From contig CALKNK010000035.1 of the NCBI GenBank assembly GCA_938091165.1, positions 1 through 47,338 on the forward strand: a stretch of DNA of 47,338 nt, in the 5' to 3' direction. Shown piece after piece: positions 42,592-47,338 of the stretch. The notes beneath the pieces are model-generated. The model worked only from the letters and a program-made list of their open reading frames with translations, was not told the DNA's origin and did no database searches. Origin of the DNA: an uncultured Ilumatobacter sp. Lineage in GTDB: Bacteria; Actinomycetota; Acidimicrobiia; Acidimicrobiales; Ilumatobacteraceae. Numbering within the stretch: position 1 is the stretch's first letter; every line of letters begins with the position of its first letter. The translations under genes and the position numbers were made by a program.

Positions 42592-44544
42592 ATGAGCGAC
42601 GAACAGCACGACACCATCGACGCACTTGCTTCCGAGAATCGAAGCTTCCCGCCGTCGGAGAGTTTTCAGCGTGACGCTCTGGTCATCGACACGTCGCTGT
42701 ATGACCAGGCGAACGAGGATGATGAGGCGTTCTGGGCGCGTCAAGCGGGCGAGTTGGTCGAGTGGTTCGAACCGTGGGATACCGTGCTTGATTGGCAGCT
42801 CCCGTATGCCAAGTGGTTCGACGGGGGCACGCTCAACGTCGCACACAATTGCCTTGATCGTCATGTCAATGCCGGCAATGGCGGCAAAGTAGCTATTCAC
42901 TGGGAGGGTGAGCCAGGTGATACGCGCAAGATCACGTATCAGGACTTGCTTGACGAGGTGTCCCAGTTCGCCAACTCGCTCAAAGGACTTGGTGTGCAGA
43001 AGGGTGATCGGGTCAACATCTATTTGCCGATGATTCCTGAGGCGGCTGTCGCCATGTTGGCGTGTGCCCGGATCGGTGCTGCACACAGTGTTGTGTTCGG
43101 TGGGTTCTCAAGTCAGTCGTTGAGTGATCGCATTAATGACGCCGAAGCGAAGGTGTTGATCACTGCGGACGGTGGATACCGGCGTGGCGAAGTCTTTCCA
43201 CTAAAGCCGGCTGCTGACGAGGCATGTGAATCGGCGCCAACCATTGAGCACATGGTTGTCGTCAAACGGGGTGGCAACGACATCACGATGCAAGAGAGCC
43301 GCGATCACTGGTACCACGAGCTGCTTGCCGGAGCATCCACTGATTGTCCGGCTGAGCCGATGGAAGCGGAACACCTGCTCTTCTTGCTGTACACCTCGGG
43401 GACCACGGGCAAGCCAAAGGGGATCATGCACACCACGGGCGGCTACCTCACCCAGGTCACTTACACCCATAAGTACGTTTTTGACCTCAAGTCCGAGTCT
43501 GATGTGTTCTGGTGCACTGCCGATGTCGGCTGGATTACGGGCCACAGCTACATCGTTTACGGGCCGCTGAGTAATGGCTGTACGCAAGTTATGTACGAGG
43601 GTGTGCCGAATTACCCGGGCAACGATCGGTTCTGGGAAATCGTGGAGAAATATGGCGTGACCATTTTCTACACTGCGCCCACGGCCATCCGCACGTTCAT
43701 GAAGTGGGGCGCGCAGGAACCTGAAAAGCACGATTTGTCGTCGCTTCGACTCCTTGGGACCGTTGGTGAGCCGATCAATCCTGAAGCCTGGATGTGGTAC
43801 CGCGACACGATTGGCAAGGGCAACTGCCCGATTGTCGATACCTGGTGGCAGACCGAGACGGGCGGCATCATGATCAGCCCACTCCCGGGAGCGACGACCA
43901 CCAAGCCCGGTTCGGCAACGTTCCCCCTGCCTGGGGTGTCTGCCGAGTTGATCGACGACGATGCCAACACTGTGTCGAGGGGCGGTGGCTACTTGACTCT
44001 TACCCGACCATGGCCAGCGATGTTGCGTGGGATCTGGGGTGACCCTGATCGTTATCAGGAGACGTACTGGTCGCGATTCGAGGGCCGGTATTTCGCTGGA
44101 GACGGTGCAAAGCTTGACGACGACGGCTATTTGTGGTTACTCGGTCGCGTCGATGATGTCATGAACGTCTCGGGGCACCGAATTTCAACGACCGAGGTCG
44201 AATCGGCGCTGGTGTCACACCCTGCTGTCGCTGAGGCTGCCGTCGTGGGCGCGACCGACCCGACGACCGGGCAGGCCGTGATTGCCTACGTGATCTTGCG
44301 CGGAGGCGAAGACGTCGGTGCACAAGACCTCCGGAACCATGTGGCTGCCGAGATCGGGGCGATTGCGAAGCCAAAGCAGATCTACATCACACCGGATCTT
44401 CCCAAGACGCGGTCGGGCAAGATCATGCGTCGGTTGCTGCGCGACGTCGCCGAAGGACGCAACATCGGAGACACAACTACGCTGGCTGACTCCTCAATCG
44501 TTGACGAACTCCAAGCGAAGGCGGCCCAATCAGCCGACGACTGA
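42592..44544 (+). CDS. acs: acetyl-CoA synthetase
   Basis: A 650-residue AMP-forming acetate:CoA ligase. Diagnostic text includes WFDGGTLNVAHNCLDRH, the P-loop YTSGTTGKPKGIMHTTGGYL, DTWWQTETGG, and VDDVMNVSGHRISTTEVE. The regulatory Lys that is acetylated in the family lies in PKTRSGKIMRRLLR. Length matches the family (about 650). ATG 42592 (MSDEQHD) is preferred over 42535, which overlaps the preceding gene. It feeds acetate into central metabolism. Confidence 0.95.
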   Translation: MSDEQHDTIDALASENRSFPPSESFQRDALVIDTSLYDQANEDDEAFWARQAGELVEWFEPWDTVLDWQLPYAKWFDGGTLNVAHNCLDRHVNAGNGGKVAIHWEGEPGDTRKITYQDLLDEVSQFANSLKGLGVQKGDRVNIYLPMIPEAAVAMLACARIGAAHSVVFGGFSSQSLSDRINDAEAKVLITADGGYRRGEVFPLKPAADEACESAPTIEHMVVVKRGGNDITMQESRDHWYHELLAGASTDCPAEPMEAEHLLFLLYTSGTTGKPKGIMHTTGGYLTQVTYTHKYVFDLKSESDVFWCTADVGWITGHSYIVYGPLSNGCTQVMYEGVPNYPGNDRFWEIVEKYGVTIFYTAPTAIRTFMKWGAQEPEKHDLSSLRLLGTVGEPINPEAWMWYRDTIGKGNCPIVDTWWQTETGGIMISPLPGATTTKPGSATFPLPGVSAELIDDDANTVSRGGGYLTLTRPWPAMLRGIWGDPDRYQETYWSRFEGRYFAGDGAKLDDDGYLWLLGRVDDVMNVSGHRISTTEVESALVSHPAVAEAAVVGATDPTTGQAVIAYVILRGGEDVGAQDLRNHVAAEIGAIAKPKQIYITPDLPKTRSGKIMRRLLRDVAEGRNIGDTTTLADSSIVDELQAKAAQSADD

Positions 44545-45332
44545 TGCCGAACTGGCAGTCGGATCAACGGGTGGACCGGGGAGTGGGGAACTTTCGGTGG
44601 TGCATCAAGGCGTTCTTGGGCGACACCGATTACAAGCATGAGTCCGCAGCCAGGCAACGGTGCTGGTCGTTCGCTGCTGTCATGGGAGTCCGTTCAGGCC
44701 GCCATTGCGCTCTGCACTGCAGAGCGCAATGAACGAACTCGGCTCGGGCTTGGGCGGAAGCGCAAATGTCGGCCACCGCCTCCCGTCTTGACATCAAATT
44801 CTTCGCCGGTTGGTTAGCGCGTCGTGGATGACCTTGGGTTGAGTGCGCTGCACTTGGCACTCGACCTGCCTTTGTTGGGCGCTGACCGCTTGGGAACTTT
44901 TGTGCCCGCCGCAGACAGCAATGCGAATGTGCTCGGCGGCTTGGATCTCAACTTTCCGTCCTTCTGCCCCGATGTGATCCCATACCTATGTCGCAAGGTC
45001 TGGCACCGGGGGGTCTCGTGGCGGCGCTGACAACTGCCCAACCTGACGTGGGTATCTTCGTCTACCTTACGTTTGCCTGATAGAAATTCCCGACCTTCCA
45101 CCGACTGAGCCCGTCGTTTCGGTGGATTCTGAGGCGCTGACTTCGGCCACTGGCTCAACCTGACCTGCGGCGACGAAGAAGAATTGTGTACCTCAGGCTC
45201 TGAACGACGTTGGCGACCCTTCGACACCACGTCGCCGAACTGCGCAGCGCAACCACAGGATCCTGCACGCAACCAGGACCTCACGTTGGCCTCCTTGACC
45301 AGGCAGAGAGAATGGTCAGTTGCTTGCGATGT
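44545..45332. other. 788-bp region without a recognisable gene
   Basis: Short open frames occur on both strands but none has family-like motifs or a good start. Two hairpins are visible: the perfect 13-bp stem at 44703-44731 and an 8-bp stem TCCACCGA/TCGGTGGA at 45097-45126. A decayed gene or an untranslated RNA cannot be excluded. Confidence 0.5.
44703..44731. repeat. perfect 13-bp inverted repeat (hairpin)
   Basis: CATTGCGCTCTGC and GCAGAGCGCAATG form a perfect 13-bp stem with loop ACT. Outer GTTC (44695-44698) and GAAC (44734-44737) can extend it after a short internal loop. It lies between the convergent acs and yajQ genes; there is no U-tract. It may be a bidirectional terminator or a REP-like element. 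Confidence 0.6.
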
Positions 45333-45821
45333 TCAGTCGCGGAAGTTGTTGAACTGGAGGGGAATGCCGATGTCCTCAGCCTTCAGCATTGCGATGACGT
45401 CTTGCAGGTGATCGCGTTTCTTGCTCTGAACTCGAATCGACTCGCCTTGGTTGGAGCTTGAGACGCCCTTGGGTCCTTTTTCTTTGATGGCCTTGTTGAT
45501 CATTTTTGCTTTTTCTGTGCTGATTCCTGAGGAAATCGTCATCACTTGGCGCACGGTGCCGCCTGAGGCCTCTTGGACATCTGCATAGTCGACACCCTTC
45601 AGCGATACCCCGCGCTTCACCAACTTTTCTTCGAGGACGATCCGCAGCGCATTGAGCCTGTCTTCATTAACCGTTGCCATTGTGATGGCGGTGTTGTTTC
45701 GCTCGATGCTGGAGTTGGTGTTCTTGAAATCGAATCGCTGCGAGATCTCACGTTGGGCTTGATCGACTGCGTTCTTCACTTCCTGGTCGTCGACTTCGGA
45801 TACGACATCAAAACTTCCCAT
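45333..45821 (-). CDS. yajQ: YajQ family nucleotide-binding protein
   Basis: A 162-residue protein of the YajQ/DUF520 family, which binds nucleotides and in Xanthomonas is a cyclic-di-GMP effector. The sequence runs SFDVVSEVDDQEVKNAVDQA, with RFDFKNTNSSIE, GGTVRQVMTISSGIS and KKRDHLQDVIAMLK. The start ATG 45821 gives the family length; the longer frame would extend into the tRNA-Tyr gene. The specific role here is unknown. Confidence 0.93.
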   Translation of the reverse strand: MGSFDVVSEVDDQEVKNAVDQAQREISQRFDFKNTNSSIERNNTAITMATVNEDRLNALRIVLEEKLVKRGVSLKGVDYADVQEASGGTVRQVMTISSGISTEKAKMINKAIKEKGPKGVSSSNQGESIRVQSKKRDHLQDVIAMLKAEDIGIPLQFNNFRD

Positions 45822-45884
45822 AACGAGATAATACCGGGTGTTCGTTTTCGACCATGATGGGTACGATCGACGCCGCATCAACAT

Positions 45885-45967
45885 GGGTCGGTGCCCGAGC
45901 GGCCAAAGGGAGCAGGCTGTAAACCTGCCGGCGTATGCCTTCGAAGGTTCAAATCCTTCTCGGCCCA
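45885..45967 (+). tRNA. tRNA-Tyr (anticodon GTA)
   Basis: Class II tRNA. The acceptor GGGTCGG pairs with TCGGCCC (two G-T pairs), discriminator A. Anticodon stem GCAGG/CCTGC encloses loop CTGTAAA, anticodon GTA. A long variable arm (CGGCGTATGCC) precedes the T-arm GAAGG-TTCAAAT-CCTTC. CCA is not encoded. Confidence 0.95.
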
Positions 45968-46022
45968 CACTGAGGCGGTCGTAAAATGAGGGTCACCTCG
46001 TTTGCGAAACGCCTAGGAAACG

Positions 46023-46060
46023 AGAGCCCGCCGACTTCGGTCGGCGGGCTCTTGATGTTT
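46023..46060 (+). terminator. strong hairpin terminator after tRNA-Tyr
   Basis: A perfect 13-bp stem (46023-46035 with 46040-46052) closes a TTCG tetraloop on a C-G pair, followed by TGATGTTT. It is very stable and well placed to end tRNA-Tyr transcripts. A second 7-bp hairpin AACGCCG/CGGCGTT lies at 46142-46162. Confidence 0.7.
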
Positions 46061-46227
46061 CCGGCTTCGTAGATGTTAGATCGGATATCGATGAACGCAG
46101 GCCGTCTCGGATCAGCCGGTGCATTCATGTGCATGCTCTACAACGCCGCCGACTTCGGCGTTAGAAGTCGACGAGCAGTTCGCTGGCGACGTCAGCTTGG
46201 GAGTAGCCCAGCGCTACGGCGTTGATC

Positions 46228-46776
46228 TCAAAGCATAAGTTGCATCACTGCGGTGCTGAGCCATCGATTAAATTTGCGACCGACTTCCGTTTCGATGCCA
46301 ACAAGCACAAATCCGCACGCTTGGTGCAGCGCCCGCGAGGCCTCCGAGCCAGCCTCAATGCGAGCGATGATCGAGTGGAATCCACTTTCACGTGCCACTT
46401 CGATCAAGTGAACCATCAACGTTCTGCCGATTCCGAGGCCGTTGTGCTCGCGTAAGACGTAGACCGAGTTCTCAACGGTTGTTCGATACGCAGCGCGCTC
46501 TTTGTACGGCGAGAGCGAGGCGAACCCGACGACTGCAGGGACGCCCTCGCGATTGGGAATCGTAGCCACCACAGCAGCAAATGCGCCGGAACGCTCGGCA
46601 AGCCAGGCGCGTTGGCCATTGAGCGTGCGCGGAACGATGTCAAACGTGCTGGTGCTGCTTTCAACTTCGTAGTTGTAAATTTCAAGGATTGCCGCAGCGT
46701 CGTCAACAGTCGCCAGGCGGATCGTTACGATCGGTCGTTGCCCGGCCGATTTGTTGGCTGCTTGAGTAAAACCCAT
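46228..46776 (-). CDS. GNAT acetyltransferase, phosphinothricin acetyltransferase-like
   Basis: A protein of about 182 residues in the PAT branch of the GNAT family. Blocks include IRLATVDDAAAILEIYNYEVE, STFDIVPRTL, GFASLSPYKERAAYRTTVENSVYV (shortened here), the acetyl-CoA loop HNGLGIGRTLM and ALHQACGFVLVGIETEVGRKFNRW. It may acetylate phosphinothricin-like or methionine sulfone/sulfoximine-type substrates. ATG 46776 is the chosen start; the frame extends upstream through the tRNA-Thr gene, which must be a chance extension. Confidence 0.85.
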   Translation of the reverse strand: MGFTQAANKSAGQRPIVTIRLATVDDAAAILEIYNYEVESSTSTFDIVPRTLNGQRAWLAERSGAFAAVVATIPNREGVPAVVGFASLSPYKERAAYRTTVENSVYVLREHNGLGIGRTLMVHLIEVARESGFHSIIARIEAGSEASRALHQACGFVLVGIETEVGRKFNRWLSTAVMQLML

Positions 46777-46937
46777 CAATATCGAACGTAGTTCCTTAAG
46801 AGTGACAACGGGGGAAACTTCGCGCGGAAACGCAGGGTGGTCTTGCAACCGCCGCCGATACACTTGAAGATCGGTTGCGGCCCAGGCCGCTCCCGAAGGG
46901 TGCCCAGAAACCTGAAAATTCTGAGCATCGCCGTGAC

Positions 46938-47010
46938 GCCCTCTTAGCTCAGTCGGTAGAGCACAGCCATGGTAAGGCTGGTGTCGTGGGTTCGATTCCC
47001 ACAGAGGGCT
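46938..47010 (+). tRNA. tRNA-Thr (anticodon GGT)
   Basis: Acceptor GCCCTCT/AGAGGGC, discriminator T, D-arm GCTC-AGTCGGTA-GAGC, anticodon stem CAGCC/GGCTG with loop ATGGTAA (anticodon GGT), T-arm GTGGG-TTCGATT-CCCAC. CCA is not encoded. It lies 66 bp before tRNA-Met. Confidence 0.96.
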
Positions 47011-47076
47011 CGACCAAGTGGTCGGGGCAACCCGTTCGCGTGCCAAGTAACACCACCCGGAACATCGGGGCCATAT

Positions 47077-47150
47077 GGCGGCGTAGCTCAGTTGGTCAGA
47101 GCATCCGGCTCATAATCGGAAGGTCGTCGGTTCAAGTCCGACCGCCGCTA
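47077..47150 (+). tRNA. tRNA-Met (anticodon CAT), elongator type
   Basis: Acceptor GGCGGCG pairs with CGCCGCT (terminal G-T), discriminator A. Anticodon stem TCCGG/TCGGA encloses CTCATAA, anticodon CAT. The T-arm is GTCGG-TTCAAGT-CCGAC. It lacks the three G-C anticodon-stem pairs of initiator tRNA, so it is probably elongator Met; a modified-CAT tRNA-Ile cannot be ruled out. CCA is not encoded. Confidence 0.93.
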
Positions 47151-47198
47151 CAAAATACATCAATCAACGGATAACACCCTCAGGAGTAGAGGAAGCAA

Positions 47199-47338
47199 AT
47201 GAGCAAGGAAAAGTTCGAGCGGAATAAGCCGCACGTGAATATTGGCACCATGGGTCATATTGACCATGGGAAGACGACGTTGACTGCTGCTATCTCAAAG
47301 ACGCTGTCGGAGCGTGGGATGGCTGACTTCACTGACTT
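47199..47338 (+). CDS. tuf: elongation factor Tu (3' end outside the window)
   Basis: The first 46 codons of EF-Tu are present: MSKEKFERNKPHVNIGTMGH, with the P-loop GHIDHGKTTLTAAI. GAGG lies 6 nt before ATG 47199. The protein delivers aminoacyl-tRNA to the ribosome. The tRNA-Thr, tRNA-Met, tuf order is common near the secE-nusG-rplK region, so this may be the tufB-type locus; the window ends before this can be confirmed. Confidence 0.97.
   Translation, partial: MSKEKFERNKPHVNIGTMGHIDHGKTTLTAAISKTLSERGMADFTD

Noticed and set aside
44814..45284. Minus-strand frame of 156 codons in the gene-poor region
   Set aside because: Ser/Arg/Lys/Pro-rich composition without recognisable motifs or a good ribosome-binding site; it looks like chance open frame.
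46174..46240. Short coding-like stretch (EINAVALGYSQADVASELLVDF-type text, split here) after the GNAT gene on the minus strand
   Set aside because: It is about 22 codons in a different frame and has no start of its own, and the GNAT protein already ends at a normal family C-terminus.
46777..47046. N-terminal extension of the GNAT protein
   Set aside because: This part of the frame runs antisense through the tRNA-Thr gene and does not resemble the family; ATG 46776 gives the normal length.
1..47338. CRISPR arrays, insertion sequences or prophage
   Set aside because: No regularly spaced repeats, transposase motifs or phage genes were recognised on either strand.

Overview
The window is a stretch of chromosome from a moderately GC-rich bacterium. 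It most resembles an actinobacterium, probably a marine or freshwater Acidimicrobiia-type lineage; this placement is inferred from gene content and not proven. Supporting signs are a fused LivH-LivM permease, a thiolase/DUF35/P450 lipid-catabolism cluster, an HBHA-like Lys/Ala-tailed protein paired with an XRE regulator (as in mycobacteria), GTG starts, tRNA genes without encoded CCA, and a ResA-like selenoprotein. No phage, insertion sequence or CRISPR array was seen.

Layout. 1-5964 (+): the end of a carotenoid-oxygenase-family gene, tightly followed by a branched-chain-amino-acid-type ABC importer (binding lipoprotein, fused permease, two ATPases). 6220-9805: nitroreductase, HAD phosphatase, MalY-type aminotransferase and a DUF169 protein. 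9878-15372: a divergent lipid or steroid-like catabolic cluster with P450, thiolase-like protein and DUF35 on the minus strand, acyl-CoA synthetase and a quinone-oxidoreductase-like MDR enzyme on the plus strand. 15394-21010: homocysteine S-methyltransferase-like enzyme, HBHA/phasin-like protein with XRE regulator, uridine phosphorylase, a selenoprotein read through an in-frame UGA, an MFS exporter and an SRPBCC protein. 21108-28758: a one-carbon demethylation operon on the minus strand: corrinoid protein, DUF1638, a 'virulence factor' family protein (PF13769-like), methyl-tetrahydrofolate methyltransferase, RACo-like corrinoid activator and a non-pyrrolysine MttB homologue. It is divergent from an IclR regulator, with tandem operator-like palindromes between them. 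28890-40737 (+): endonuclease III, then an 11-gene complex I operon nuoABCDHIJKLMN lacking nuoEFG. 40795-44544: peptidoglycan-binding lipoprotein, MidA/NDUFAF7-type methyltransferase and acetyl-CoA synthetase. 44545-45332 has no recognisable gene. 45333-47338: YajQ, tRNA-Tyr, a GNAT acetyltransferase, tRNA-Thr, tRNA-Met and the start of tuf.

How the genes may work together. The MttB-type operon should move a methyl group from an unknown methylated compound (a quaternary amine is the best guess) to the corrinoid protein and then to tetrahydrofolate. The RACo-like protein would reactivate oxidised cobalamin, and DUF1638 and the PF13769-like protein have unknown but evidently dedicated roles. 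The complex I lacks its NADH-oxidising module within the operon, so it may use ferredoxin or another donor, or borrow NuoEFG from elsewhere.

The strongest non-obvious observations are the UGA-containing thioredoxin-like gene at 18201-19235 with a SECIS-like hairpin directly after the UGA, the C1 operon with its charged tails and repeated operator, and the related His/Asp-rich inserts in NuoL and NuoM.
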